DNA of 64,000 nucleotides from a virus (IMGVR_UViG_3300038427_000657:124001-188000); one strand, 5' to 3'. Shown: positions 8,175 through 16,572, counted from the first letter of the stretch. A program made the numbers and translations. The notes: generated by a model from the sequence alone, not told the origin.

Positions 8175-8627
8175 CTATGAATAAAGAGGTAAACTGAAAA
8201 GTAAAGGTGCTAACTTTTCTTTATCACCAAAAATGTAGGCACAAGTAGCTTCGCTTCTATGATAAAGATATTTATTTTGGTCTGTAGGAGATTGTTCAAT
8301 TTTACTTTTGGCGCTATCCATAACTATAGGCAAAATTTCAGATGGTATAAAAATTACATAATCGGGGTCAACAATAATTTCTGTAGGGAACTTGTCACTA
8401 GAAGTTATATTATGTAAATCTTTCATTAAGTCTGTTGTTACACCTAATACAATTACTGTTCCGAATCCTTGAGGGGTCTGCTTTTGCCATTCTTTAACGT
8501 CTGCCCTATTACCATATTTATGAATAAAGGCATTAGCCGCGTGGGAGGCCTGAGCCGCTGCACGACCCGCCCCCATACTAGGGAGGTCTGTTCTCATTAA
8601 AATGTAAAGATAAAGATTTTCATTCAT
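8175..8627 (-). CDS. PTH2-like peptidyl-tRNA hydrolase
   Basis: Residues 11-31 (MRTDL followed by MGAGRAAAQASHA) match the N-terminal signature of the PTH2/Bit1 family, in which a first strand ending in arginine is followed by a glycine-rich helix containing AAQ and HA. The family cleaves the ester bond in peptidyl-tRNA released from stalled ribosomes. At 150 residues it is a little longer than the usual 115-120. The start overlaps the upstream stop by 4 bases. A GGQ rescue-like gene (12873-13307) is in the same region, so translation rescue fits. Catalytic residues are not proven from the sequence alone. Confidence 0.7.
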   Translation of the reverse strand: MNENLYLYILMRTDLPSMGAGRAAAQASHAANAFIHKYGNRADVKEWQKQTPQGFGTVIVLGVTTDLMKDLHNITSSDKFPTEIIVDPDYVIFIPSEILPIVMDSAKSKIEQSPTDQNKYLYHRSEATCAYIFGDKEKLAPLLFSLPLYS

Positions 8628-9004
8628 ACTTTTTCTTTCAACTTTGCTAATTCAGAAGCAAGAGCATTTCGTTCTTGTATAACTATGTCTGCTGCACACC
8701 AAGGTTCAAGACCGGGATGGCCAAGTCTTTTAGAAATATCTTCTTTTTCTTCCTTCCATCGTACTTCACAACGCAATTCATTTTTATCTGAATCTTCAGC
8801 AGCTTGTTTAATTGCACTTTGGAAATTCTTTACAGATTGCTCAAGCCAATGTGGTTCCCCATGTAGCATTTTTTCAGCATCTTGAACAACCCAAATAGCA
8901 TGTGGAATTACTTGATTATAAAATTCAAAATTCTTCATGTGTTGCCGAATATCACCTTTAGCTTCGGCTAATTCTTTTTTTGTTCTTTCAAGTTCATTAT
9001 CCAT
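8624..9004 (-). CDS. Coiled-coil hypothetical protein
   Basis: A 126-residue, strongly charged and helical protein with heptad-like regions at both ends. It overlaps the PTH2-like gene by 4 bases and heads the transcript, with its ATG 7 bases after the -10 box. No known family. Confidence 0.55.
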   Translation of the reverse strand: MDNELERTKKELAEAKGDIRQHMKNFEFYNQVIPHAIWVVQDAEKMLHGEPHWLEQSVKNFQSAIKQAAEDSDKNELRCEVRWKEEKEDISKRLGHPGLEPWCAADIVIQERNALASELAKLKEKV

Positions 9005-9011
9005 AGTAGTA

Positions 9012-9039
9012 AGCCTATCAGAGTTTTATAAAAAGTCAA
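9012..9039 (-). promoter_or_regulatory. Sigma70-like promoter, near-leaderless
   Basis: TTGACT (9034-9039), 16-base spacer, TAGGCT (9012-9017). The ATG at 9004 starts 7 bases downstream. Confidence 0.6.
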
Positions 9040-9042
9040 GCC

Positions 9043-9231
9043 CTACTTCGATATGATATCGTTTTTATCGAACCATATAAAATCGTCCTCGAAACAATAA
9101 AAGTGAGTTGTCTCAAAAAATTTGGAATAAGCACGCATATAAGTTTTACCATCACGTAATTTTATAGGTTTACCCAAAAACTCGTAATTACACCATTTCT
9201 GCTTGATTTCTTCGGGAACGTGTATATTCAT
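9043..9231 (-). CDS. Small hypothetical protein
   Basis: A 62-residue protein rich in Phe, Tyr and Lys without recognised motif. It lies just upstream of a promoter and is probably the last gene of the ThyX transcript. Confidence 0.5.
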   Translation of the reverse strand: MNIHVPEEIKQKWCNYEFLGKPIKLRDGKTYMRAYSKFFETTHFYCFEDDFIWFDKNDIISK

Positions 9232-9243
9232 CTACAATATATA

Positions 9244-9975
9244 CTACTGAGTTTCTGGATAAAGGTCAACCAAATTCCATTTATAACGTTCGTAAGCATT
9301 CATAGTCATAGGAAATACTTTCTTGGTTATATCATACATTGCTTTAGCATATTGTCTAATTTCCCATTGAGCGTGTTCATCCAACCGAAGTGTAAAAAAT
9401 TTCGTTAAATTATTTAAATCCCAATTGGAATAAATTTCTGTGTAAAGATTTTGAGGAAGAATCATTCTAGCCATTTCGCGAGCAATACCCCATTCTAAAA
9501 ATACCTGATAAAGTTTATATGATTCATCACAATGATGCTTAAGTCTATCTGAAAAGGATTGATTTAAAGAAAGATTTCCCGGATATGTAGGTTTATTCCA
9601 ATCTTCTTTATTAATACTTCCTTGTTTATTTTTAGTATCTTGTTTTCGCCATTCTTTTGGAATATAAAATTCCTCACGCATTTCAGTATATCTAGCTGAT
9701 ATTTGATTTAATCTTTGAGTCCTATGTCTTACCATTTGACCTTGAACAAATAATGGTAATTTAATATTGAATGTCAGATTCACTTGTTCAAACGGTGATG
9801 TATGTTTGTTTTTCCAAAGATAATTTACTAGTTTTTGGTCTTGTTCTTTACCTTTGGATGGAGATTTATAAGAAATTCTAGCTGCTTCACATATTCTTTC
9901 ATCAGAACCTAAATGGTCTATATATCTTACATAACCGTAATCTAAAACTTTTATGGTATATCCTTTTTCAATCAT
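9244..9975 (-). CDS. thyX: FAD-dependent thymidylate synthase ThyX
   Basis: The 243-residue protein has the ThyX signature RHRTQRLNQISARY (residues 83-96), matching the family RHRxxSxNxxSxRY pattern with Arg in place of the first Ser. It also has the upstream substrate loop HTSPFEQ (58-64). ThyX makes dTMP from dUMP using methylene-tetrahydrofolate and FAD, supplying thymidine for phage replication. It overlaps the upstream gene by 4 bases. Confidence 0.9.
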   Translation of the reverse strand: MIEKGYTIKVLDYGYVRYIDHLGSDERICEAARISYKSPSKGKEQDQKLVNYLWKNKHTSPFEQVNLTFNIKLPLFVQGQMVRHRTQRLNQISARYTEMREEFYIPKEWRKQDTKNKQGSINKEDWNKPTYPGNLSLNQSFSDRLKHHCDESYKLYQVFLEWGIAREMARMILPQNLYTEIYSNWDLNNLTKFFTLRLDEHAQWEIRQYAKAMYDITKKVFPMTMNAYERYKWNLVDLYPETQ

Positions 9976-10625
9976 ACGTAAGTTGGTAACATTTTTCCTA
10001 AATTTACTTTCTCAATCCAAATACCACCGTCTTCATTAATATTTGGGCAAATACCTTCTTGTTCATAATCTAAATAAACTTTATACAAAACATGTGTTTG
10101 TTCATTAGCAAGATAAGGTGGGTCATAATCATAATCATCCCCATAATAAGATGAATGATAACTATGGTCAGTACAATAACTGCCTGTTTTTATTACTTTT
10201 CTTCCAACAACTTGTCCTAATTTATTACGTAAAGATTCTCTATTTAATGTAAACAGTTTTCTTTCTTTTCCACCATATTGTTTTTGTTTTAGAATCATGT
10301 AAGCCATGTTATCAAGAACTTTTTCATAAATATCTCCATGACCTTCATCGTATATTAAACGTTCTGCATCAGGAGCATTATCATGCAATGGCATTTCCAA
10401 ACAATTAAGAAATGATGTTCTTAGTGCATTATCTTCTGTATTATTCGGTGGGAGTCCTACCCCAAATGATTTAAACATACTATATATAGAGTCCTTTTGT
10501 TCTTGAGTTATAAGTGTATCCTTGACAATTTGTTTTGTCAAAGGATATCCCCATCTAAGAACAATCTCTGGGTTGATTATTTTTACATGGTCATTAACCC
10601 TTATAATATTTTTTCTTAATGACAT
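9972..10625 (-). CDS. Hypothetical protein, SH3-like N-terminus
   Basis: A 217-residue protein. The first 30 residues (RVNDHVKIINPEIVLRWGYP) look like a small beta-barrel of the kind seen in other phage proteins. Near residue 148 is a segment dense in His, Tyr and Asp (TDHSYHSSYYGDDYDYD). It overlaps ThyX by 4 bases and the upstream gene by 32. Function unknown. Confidence 0.55.
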   Translation of the reverse strand: MSLRKNIIRVNDHVKIINPEIVLRWGYPLTKQIVKDTLITQEQKDSIYSMFKSFGVGLPPNNTEDNALRTSFLNCLEMPLHDNAPDAERLIYDEGHGDIYEKVLDNMAYMILKQKQYGGKERKLFTLNRESLRNKLGQVVGRKVIKTGSYCTDHSYHSSYYGDDYDYDPPYLANEQTHVLYKVYLDYEQEGICPNINEDGGIWIEKVNLGKMLPTYV

Positions 10626-11226
10626 AATTTCTCTTAGGTAATTTTTTATCAGAAAGTATATGATTCCATATTTTCAGTTTATTTTTAGTCACTTTTGTAC
10701 CGGGAATGTCGATGAGATTTCTTTTTGCCATTGCTTTTTTCAAATCAAAAACTTCATTAGCTACTTCTTCACTGATAAATCTACGAACGAATTCATCTAT
10801 TGATATTCTTTCTTCTTCTGCTAAGCTAACTATTTCTCCTATAAGATAATGAGCTTCTCTGAAAGTTACTTTCTTTGGTTCAAAAAACCTACGTCTAACA
10901 TCTGCATATTTATCTAAATCAGCCAATTTTCTAGCAAGTATATACTTCCATTTATTTATTTGTTTTTTAACATTCTTTGTGCCGGGTGCACCAATTACTA
11001 CATCTTTTCTAAGCATAGCTTTTTTCAAATCAAATACTTCTTTTACTGCGGGTCCAAACCAACGAACGGCTGTGTCCACTGCCGATTCATTTCGTTCAAT
11101 GGAAACTTGATACATTGCTTTTACCAAACGATACGATTCTCTGAAAGATATTTTTTGATGCTTACTTAATTTATCTACTGTTTTAAGTGAATCTTTTATT
11201 GTAGGAATGAGAATTGAATCATTCAT
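10594..11226 (-). CDS. Hypothetical protein with duplicated domain
   Basis: The 210 residues contain two diverged copies of a module of about 80 residues. Each has (V/S)(T/S)FRE, a helix, a second helix ending in EVFDLKKAM and then PGTK followed by a Lys/Trp-rich helix. The duplication suggests a binding scaffold or nucleic-acid-binding repeat. No family recognised. Confidence 0.55.
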   Translation of the reverse strand: MNDSILIPTIKDSLKTVDKLSKHQKISFRESYRLVKAMYQVSIERNESAVDTAVRWFGPAVKEVFDLKKAMLRKDVVIGAPGTKNVKKQINKWKYILARKLADLDKYADVRRRFFEPKKVTFREAHYLIGEIVSLAEEERISIDEFVRRFISEEVANEVFDLKKAMAKRNLIDIPGTKVTKNKLKIWNHILSDKKLPKRNYVIKKKYYKG

Positions 11227-11264
11227 ATAAATGTGGTCAGATAAGAATATCCATTAAAAATATT

Positions 11265-11486
11265 TCATTCTAAAGATGTTACTGCATCTATTATTGTAAC
11301 TTTCCAATATGGGGTATCAAATTGTTTATCATCAATAATTTGTCCTTTTTTTGGAGAATTATAAGTTTTTAAAATTTTACAAACCGCTTCTACTCCCGAT
11401 GTCATTGTACTCCCATTAGTAGCATCAATCCTAATAGTAAGACTGAGAGGAAGTTCTTTCATTCTTTCGCCTAATTCATCTTTCAT
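11265..11486 (-). CDS. Small hypothetical protein
   Basis: A 73-residue protein with predicted alternating strand and helix, no recognised motif. It is in line with neighbours on the minus strand. Confidence 0.5.
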   Translation of the reverse strand: MKDELGERMKELPLSLTIRIDATNGSTMTSGVEAVCKILKTYNSPKKGQIIDDKQFDTPYWKVTIIDAVTSLE

Positions 11487-11500
11487 TATAGTTTATAAAT

Positions 11501-11677
11501 TTAGTCTTTTATTAACAGATGAACTGCTATAACAATCCAACCAAATAAAAAAATTACTGATGACCATAACATTATTGCATTCCATACTCCAAGAGCATAA
11601 ACAGAAGATGCAATTAAGAAGACAAATGGTGTTGCCAACATTATACTTCCTATTATTTTACTTATATAATCTTTCAT
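11501..11677 (-). CDS. Small two-pass membrane protein
   Basis: From the ATG at 11677 the 58-residue product is almost entirely two hydrophobic helices (about residues 8-30 and 34-54). The longer open frame to 11764 would lie inside the upstream gene, so the shorter start is chosen. Small membrane proteins of this kind are frequent in phages and may modify the host envelope. No specific role is visible. Confidence 0.6.
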   Translation of the reverse strand: MKDYISKIIGSIMLATPFVFLIASSVYALGVWNAIMLWSSVIFLFGWIVIAVHLLIKD

Positions 11678-11681
11678 AAAT

Positions 11682-11969
11682 TTAATCGTATCCCGGCAAA
11701 CAACCATAGTTAATTCTACATTTTTCACAGACGGCGTTGATTGCACAACCGCCTGTCGGACCATCGGTTAACTCTGTTCCGCATTTACACCAATAACGGT
11801 ATTGTTTCAGAAAAATACTTCCTGCTGGATTTAAAATCCTATTCATACCAATACCACCACCACCGAAAGAAATGTCCGAAGTTCTTTGTCTCTTCAACCC
11901 GATTTCAGGGTCGCCCCAAGGTTGGGGTTCATTAGATAGTAATTTTTTAAACCATTTAATCATACTCAT
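11682..11969 (-). CDS. Cys-rich hypothetical protein
   Basis: A 95-residue protein with a basic N-terminal helix, a glycine stretch near residue 36 and a C-terminal half with five Cys (CKC, C, CxxC) that could bind zinc. No family recognised. Confidence 0.55.
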   Translation of the reverse strand: MSMIKWFKKLLSNEPQPWGDPEIGLKRQRTSDISFGGGGIGMNRILNPAGSIFLKQYRYWCKCGTELTDGPTGGCAINAVCEKCRINYGCLPGYD

Positions 11970-11978
11970 ATTTCATAA

Positions 11979-12125
11979 TTAATCAAGTTCGTGTATAAGA
12001 TTGTAAAGAACCGAATCGTGAAAATCACTACAAGAAATTGCCTCAAAAATAAGAATGAGAAGTGGAATCACTATGATTATGCAGGCAACTAAAAGGATTA
12101 AAATTCCTAAGTGTTTAGTTTTCAT
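11979..12125 (-). CDS. Single-pass membrane peptide
   Basis: The ATG at 12125 overlaps the DUF4326 stop by 4 bases and gives 48 residues. One strongly hydrophobic helix (about residues 5-28) is followed by an acidic tail. Topology and role are unknown. Confidence 0.6.
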   Translation of the reverse strand: MKTKHLGILILLVACIIIVIPLLILIFEAISCSDFHDSVLYNLIHELD

Positions 12126-12427
12126 TTTGGTTGTTCCAAATATTCTATTATCACATCGCCATGACAAGGTAAAGGTGCGCACCAGCAGCCAAGAACCTGA
12201 TCTTTTAATGATAATACTTTATCACGAAATTCAGGATTTGTCAAGTGTTTATAAAAATCCTTTTTATATTCGCTAATACAATCTTTTCTGTCGTGGACTC
12301 GCTGGCAAACATTGCAATAGCCAATCGGGTGAGGATTTCCGAAAATTGTGCGCCTGTCAATCAAAACATCATATTTTGGTCTTGGGTGTCCTTTTCTTTT
12401 GCGGATATTAACCAAGGTTGTTATCAT
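12122..12427 (-). CDS. DUF4326 family protein
   Basis: The 101-residue protein carries the DUF4326 signature: an early FGNP at 29-32 and a C-terminal LGCWCAPLPCHGDVI (79-93). The family is widespread in phages and bacteria. Its Cys/His cluster suggests metal binding, but the function is unknown. It has an additional CxxC at residues 38-41. It overlaps both neighbours by 4 bases. Confidence 0.85.
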   Translation of the reverse strand: MITTLVNIRKRKGHPRPKYDVLIDRRTIFGNPHPIGYCNVCQRVHDRKDCISEYKKDFYKHLTNPEFRDKVLSLKDQVLGCWCAPLPCHGDVIIEYLEQPK

Positions 12428-12687
12428 GTCATTGGTTGAATACTTACTAAATTTTTTGTTATAAGTTTAGGATAAACTTTTTTAATAATAGGAAATATCC
12501 ATTTCTCAAACTTACAATATTTTGCAAATCTTTTTTGTTGTTTTTTTGTGGGTGGCCTCCACCAATCCCACAAAACTGAACCATCTTTACAAATAGTTCC
12601 CCATCCCTTTAGGAAATCATGAACTCTTTCGCCACTCTTTATTGCGACCGATAGTTGTACATGACCTTTTTCTCTATATCTTCTCAT
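12424..12687 (-). CDS. Hypothetical protein
   Basis: An 87-residue basic protein with a Trp-rich middle (LWDWWRPP) and a Lys-rich helix. No family recognised. It overlaps DUF4326 by 4 bases. Confidence 0.5.
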   Translation of the reverse strand: MRRYREKGHVQLSVAIKSGERVHDFLKGWGTICKDGSVLWDWWRPPTKKQQKRFAKYCKFEKWIFPIIKKVYPKLITKNLVSIQPMT

Positions 12688-12691
12688 ATAT

Positions 12692-12889
12692 TTAGAATGG
12701 TGTTGATACTAATTTATTGGACTTGATTAAAATACACATATAAGGATAATCGTCCCAAATATGCTCAACTTGCGGATATATAACATATTCATCAGCAGAT
12801 TCGCAATAACCAACTACACCACCTGTACCTTTTCCAAATTTTTCATCGTCAAATTGCACAATTTCACCCTGTTCAAATTTGTAATTCAT
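12692..12889 (-). CDS. Small SH3-like hypothetical protein
   Basis: The ATG at 12889 gives 65 residues that begin with a beta-barrel-like sequence (FEQGEIVQFDDEKFG). The longer frame to 12955 would be buried in the GGQ gene. Overlap with the GGQ gene is 17 bases. Confidence 0.55.
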   Translation of the reverse strand: MNYKFEQGEIVQFDDEKFGKGTGGVVGYCESADEYVIYPQVEHIWDDYPYMCILIKSNKLVSTPF

Positions 12890-13307
12890 AATTCTCAGAT
12901 TTAGCAGCTTCACTTTCAAAATATGATTCAAGAACTTCTTCCCATTTACCATCAATATTTTTTATTTCGTATTTAAATTTATCAGGTGTAGTTTCGCGAG
13001 CAATTTCTTCTTCAAGACTTTCTTTAGTTTGTATTTCATGAATTCGCCTAACCAGCCAAACTTTCATTTGTGGTGTTTTCAACAAACGTTTAAATGCGGA
13101 TTGTTTGTTTTGTTTCAATGAACGTGAATCACTGGCTCTTCCTATTGCTCCACTTTCACGATGAATAATTTGACATCCCGAATGAACTTTGTTTCTAGCT
13201 TGCCCACCCTTTCCGGGTCCACAAAAATAAGAAAATTCTAAATCTTTTGCTGAAAGAATTGTTATTCGTTCACATTTATCAACAGGCGCTTGCTGGATTT
13301 GATACAT
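12873..13307 (-). CDS. GGQ-domain ribosome-rescue / release-factor-like protein
   Basis: The 144-residue protein contains the release-factor catalytic loop CGPGKGGQARNK with GGQ at 34-36, followed by SGCQIIH and the conserved RS...NK...A..RL helix. It lacks the codon-recognition domains of RF1/RF2. In this it resembles the stand-alone peptidyl-tRNA hydrolases ArfB and C12orf65, which free nascent chains from stalled ribosomes. It has a charged C-terminal extension. With the PTH2-like protein and tRNA genes it suggests active upkeep of translation during infection. Confidence 0.8.
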   Translation of the reverse strand: MYQIQQAPVDKCERITILSAKDLEFSYFCGPGKGGQARNKVHSGCQIIHRESGAIGRASDSRSLKQNKQSAFKRLLKTPQMKVWLVRRIHEIQTKESLEEEIARETTPDKFKYEIKNIDGKWEEVLESYFESEAAKSENYELQI

Positions 13308-13313
13308 ATTATT

Positions 13314-13535
13314 TCATAAATTTTCATCTTCCAATATTTTTGGAAGTCTAAATTTCATAGAATGGCCAATAACTCTTCCATCCATTTCTATGTTGATTTT
13401 AATACCACCACAATAACGACACCATTTCACTATTTTATCAGGAGTCGTTTCATCCCATTCATTGCCTATTCTCATAATTTCAATGAAATCGTGGTTGCCT
13501 TTTTTACAATCTTCTTTCATTTTATCTTGACCCAT
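13314..13535 (-). CDS. Small zinc-binding protein
   Basis: A 73-residue protein with Cys10, His15 and a CRYCG knuckle (39-43), the C...H...CxxC arrangement of small phage zinc proteins. The start overlaps the upstream stop by 14 bases; ATG at 13520 is an alternative. A similar small zinc protein is encoded at 24046-24210. Confidence 0.6.
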   Translation of the reverse strand: MGQDKMKEDCKKGNHDFIEIMRIGNEWDETTPDKIVKWCRYCGGIKINIEMDGRVIGHSMKFRLPKILEDENL

Positions 13536-13755
13536 CCATATCTAAACTTCCATGTTCAGGTTTTGGTGGTTCTTTAATTTGAGAATCAATAATGTAAGTA
13601 TGTGTGAATGGATAATTCGGAATTTTTTCTTTCAATTCAATTATTATGATAGGGCCAACTATTCCACAAACTTTACCCCAACCTGACGGTAATTTTTCTC
13701 CCATCTCAAAATAAACCTTGTCACCTTCTTTATGTTTATATTTTCCTTCACTCAT
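13522..13755 (-). CDS. Small SH3-like hypothetical protein
   Basis: A 77-residue protein with a beta-rich core starting at HKEGDKVYFEMGEKLPSGWG, typical of short phage KOW/SH3-like proteins of unknown role. It begins 1 base after the AAA+ gene stop. Confidence 0.55.
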   Translation of the reverse strand: MSEGKYKHKEGDKVYFEMGEKLPSGWGKVCGIVGPIIIIELKEKIPNYPFTHTYIIDSQIKEPPKPEHGSLDMDGSR

Positions 13756-13756
13756 A

Positions 13757-14764
13757 TTATCTTCTAGTTACTTGTGGTTGTGCAAAACCAAGGGGTTTAT
13801 TTTCATAATCTTTATTACTTGGAGTTGCTTTCATCATATCATCCAAAATTTTTACAGCATTTTCAAATGTATTTTCAAAACAACATACGGAAATCACAAG
13901 TTCAGCACAGGCAGCAAATGAAAATCCTTCCGAAGCTGCAACCCATTTTTCAATTTCAGCTTCTGAAACCTTTAATTTCTTTTCAAAATACATTTTTCGG
14001 ACTTCTGGTGATGGCATATCAATTTGAAGAACTCTGTCAAATCTTCGTGGTCTTGCTACCAATCGTTTATCCAATCTTTCAGGATAGTTGGTGGTAGCAA
14101 TATTTAGAACTTTATCAATTTGATTTTCACCATCCAATAATGTGAGAATTTCGTCTTCTCCATGTTCTTCAACGATAGCATCAATATCTTCAAATAAACA
14201 CACAATTGGTCTACCGGGTTCAACTTTTCTAAATTGAGACAATCCATCATTAAATACAGCAGGATGATTGGTGCATTGAAAAACAAGGCCATCAGACTTC
14301 ACAATATCAGCAATAATTTGTTGAACAAGGCAAGTCTTGCCAGAACCCGCTGGGCCGTGTAGTAAATACCCCCTACGGTGTAGGAAGCCATGTTCCATAA
14401 ACTTTTGGCCCTTTCCCCAAAATGTGGTTATTTCAGCAAGAATCTTATCTGATACGGAATCAGGAAATCTCAGGAGGTCATCAACGCATACATGCTTTTT
14501 CTGATAAATAATCCCATGATATTGACTTACAGCAATACTATAAACACCACTTTGAAGTTTGGGAAATGTAACTGAAACGGGTTTATAAGTATTAGGTCCA
14601 CAAACTGCCCATTGAACAAGTGATATTGAATTTAATATATCATTTTGTTCAGAAGATTCCTTTTCTGATGTTGGCCTTTCGGTTGCTGGAGATTTACCTT
14701 TTCGTAAGGTTGGTCTAGGTGGTGCTGTGCCGAAAGCTTCCAAATTCATTTTCATGTCACTCAT
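13757..14764 (-). CDS. AAA+ ATPase
   Basis: The 335-residue protein has Walker A GPAGSGKT (137-144), Walker B LFEDID (190-195), sensor 1 in ATTNYPE (223-229) and arginine-finger-like RPRRFDR (238-244). This is the layout of BCS1/FtsH-clade classical AAA ATPases. The N-terminal 100 residues are not a known domain. Such enzymes remodel or unfold proteins. No protease domain is attached and the substrate is unknown. The gene has its own promoter. Confidence 0.85.
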   Translation of the reverse strand: MSDMKMNLEAFGTAPPRPTLRKGKSPATERPTSEKESSEQNDILNSISLVQWAVCGPNTYKPVSVTFPKLQSGVYSIAVSQYHGIIYQKKHVCVDDLLRFPDSVSDKILAEITTFWGKGQKFMEHGFLHRRGYLLHGPAGSGKTCLVQQIIADIVKSDGLVFQCTNHPAVFNDGLSQFRKVEPGRPIVCLFEDIDAIVEEHGEDEILTLLDGENQIDKVLNIATTNYPERLDKRLVARPRRFDRVLQIDMPSPEVRKMYFEKKLKVSEAEIEKWVAASEGFSFAACAELVISVCCFENTFENAVKILDDMMKATPSNKDYENKPLGFAQPQVTRR

Positions 14765-14773
14765 AATATAATG

Positions 14774-14801
14774 ATCTTACATCAATTAATAAAGAAGTCA
14801 A
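14774..14801 (-). promoter_or_regulatory. Sigma70-like promoter of the AAA+ operon
   Basis: TTGACT (14796-14801), 16-base spacer, TAAGAT (14774-14779). The ATG at 14764 starts 9 bases later. Confidence 0.65.
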
Positions 14802-14805
14802 TTCA

Positions 14806-14838
14806 TAAAAAAGGCGTGAAGATTTCTCTCCACACCTT
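14806..14838 (-). terminator. Rho-independent terminator of the TROVE gene
   Basis: On the minus strand AAGGTGTG and CACGCCTT form an 8-bp stem (one G-U pair) around a 12-base loop, followed by a run of six T. It lies 27 bases after the TROVE stop. Confidence 0.75.
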
Positions 14839-14864
14839 TCGTAATTTATAATAGCAAACCGAAC

Positions 14865-16424
14865 TTATATTACAATAGAGTTGTAACGTTTATCGGTAAT
14901 TACTGATAACATCAATTCCAATGGATTGAGGAATTTAGATGAACAAATTTTCTTCAAGATTGAAGGGTGACTACCACTGACCAATGCCACACCTGCATCA
15001 GAGAATTTAATTGGCACGTTATTTTGACGTGAATCTACTTGCCACCAGACAACATTTGGAAGCTTGTAACCTGACTGTTCAAATTTTTCCTTCATTACTT
15101 CAAAGTTTGTCTTGTCGTTATATGAACTTGCCATATCAAATTGCATATCTGAAACGATAAACAAAATAGAAGGTATATCCTTCTGTTGAACGTGATTTTT
15201 CACAGCAGTATTCAGAAACAAGTTGAAAGCTGCTTGAAGGTTAGTATTGCAATCCCAACCACCATCATCCAAATTATTCCATTTTTCCAACAAATTGTTA
15301 CCAATAAGTCGGTGGAAGCAAGGAGTTTGTGAAAAGGTCATGAATACATCCTTGAAAGGACCAATATTTCTTTCAGCAAAATAAATTGCCAAAGAAACTG
15401 ACACATATAGTGGGAGTCCGTGCATTGAACCGCTAGTATCAGCAATGACTAGTCCCTTTCCATCCCCCTCTATGAAGTTAGGGAGGGCTTTCCATTGCAA
15501 ATCAGCCGCCTTCAATGAAGTTGCTGATTGAGTATTTTCTACGACAGTTCGAAGAATATCGTAAGGAAATACAGCACTCGCATTAATTTTGGCTTCGCCC
15601 TTTTCAACACGATTGAGGTATTCCTTGTAACTTTCGTTAGCTCTCTTTTCAAAAGCCTTACGATAATTCAAGGTTGCCTTTGAAGGCACATGTTCAAAGT
15701 TAATGTCATTCCATTGACGAGCGCACATCTTGACTTCAACAACATCGATATATTTACGGAGTTGTGAAAGGGTCTTACGATATTTCTTTGAACTCCATCC
15801 GAGGAATTCACGAAGTTCACTAGCCAATTTAATGGATTCTTTGGAAGAAGTGTTTTCAGACTTCAACCACTTAGCTAATAGTGAAACATTTTCTTTGACT
15901 TTCATGTTATGCCAATCAGTAGCTAGTTGCTGAGTCATTGCAACCATAGCATCCTTTTCCAATTCAGTTCCGAATAGAATATAAAGGTCATCCCAACGTC
16001 CATAAAGAGGAACGTTCAAAAGATTTTTACGAACAATATCCGGGTAATTGTTGGCCAACCATTTTAGAATAGTTCGGAAAGTTTTACGTTCGCCCTGTCC
16101 ACCACGCACATCACGAATATAAAATAGAGCCTTAAGAGCCAAAAGTTTATCTTCGGCAAAAGCCTTGGTGAAAAGTTGGATTACTTCATCATCAGTTCGC
16201 TTACGGAGAGCGCCTGCGTTACCAAAAAAGTCAAGAAGATGACTTAGGGTGCTCTTGTAGGCAAGAGCAAGATTTTCAGTAACGGTAATATTGCTTGCGT
16301 TTTCAAGACCTGCTACAAGCGGATTTACGTACTTTTCGGGAGCGGTAAAATTACGGCCAATGGAAGGAGTTCCTTCGTAACCGAATTCGGTGCTGACTTT
16401 CTTTTTGATTGCGTTCTTCTTCAT
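14865..16424 (-). CDS. Ro60/TROVE-like protein with vWA domain (DUF2828 family)
   Basis: The 519-residue protein has an N-terminal alpha-helical repeat region with RDVRGGQGER (104-113) and YGRWDD (141-146). The C-terminal von Willebrand A domain keeps the MIDAS metal site DTSGS (329-333), Thr394 and SDMQFD (425-430). This is the DUF2828 architecture, related to the TROVE-vWA layout of Ro60, which binds misfolded and Y RNAs through the helical ring. RNA binding by this phage protein is inferred from the relationship. It has a dedicated promoter, a 140-base structured leader, a good RBS (AAAGGA) and its own terminator, so it is a monocistronic, separately controlled gene. Confidence 0.85.
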   Translation of the reverse strand: MKKNAIKKKVSTEFGYEGTPSIGRNFTAPEKYVNPLVAGLENASNITVTENLALAYKSTLSHLLDFFGNAGALRKRTDDEVIQLFTKAFAEDKLLALKALFYIRDVRGGQGERKTFRTILKWLANNYPDIVRKNLLNVPLYGRWDDLYILFGTELEKDAMVAMTQQLATDWHNMKVKENVSLLAKWLKSENTSSKESIKLASELREFLGWSSKKYRKTLSQLRKYIDVVEVKMCARQWNDINFEHVPSKATLNYRKAFEKRANESYKEYLNRVEKGEAKINASAVFPYDILRTVVENTQSATSLKAADLQWKALPNFIEGDGKGLVIADTSGSMHGLPLYVSVSLAIYFAERNIGPFKDVFMTFSQTPCFHRLIGNNLLEKWNNLDDGGWDCNTNLQAAFNLFLNTAVKNHVQQKDIPSILFIVSDMQFDMASSYNDKTNFEVMKEKFEQSGYKLPNVVWWQVDSRQNNVPIKFSDAGVALVSGSHPSILKKICSSKFLNPLELMLSVITDKRYNSIVI

Positions 16425-16444
16425 AACTATTCCTTTTTTATTGC

Positions 16445-16489
16445 GAGATAGTTGTTTTTCCTATATGGATTTACTGCTGTTCCTATCTC
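16445..16489 (-). promoter_or_regulatory. Leader RNA element 2 (tandem motif near the TROVE RBS)
   Basis: On the minus strand GAGATAG pairs with CTATCTC (7 bp) and closes a loop containing GAACAGCAGTAAAT, a short TCC/GGA hairpin and an A-rich 3' side. It lies 20 bases before the TROVE start codon. It shares AACAGCAGTAAA, at the same position relative to its closing stem, with element 1. I do not recognise a known riboswitch class. Confidence 0.65.
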
Positions 16490-16498
16490 AAATTAAGC

Positions 16499-16549
16499 TA
16501 GATGCATTTGGTTTTCTTGAATGAAAAGTTTTACTGCTGTTAGCATCTA
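16499..16549 (-). promoter_or_regulatory. Leader RNA element 1 (tandem motif)
   Basis: TAGATGC pairs with GCATCTA (7 bp) and closes a loop containing TAACAGCAGTAAAAC, a TTTTC/GAAAA hairpin with loop ATTCAA, and an A-rich 3' side. It has the same order of parts as element 2 but different stem sequences, which is what covariation of a functional structure would look like. Confidence 0.65.
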
Positions 16550-16572
16550 AAATTGTTCCATTTGACGATGAC

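Noticed and set aside
16445-16549. Known riboswitch (preQ1, glycine tandem, guanidine) in the TROVE leader
   Set aside because: Core sequences of these classes were not found; the shared AACAGCAGTAAA does not match any class I can name.
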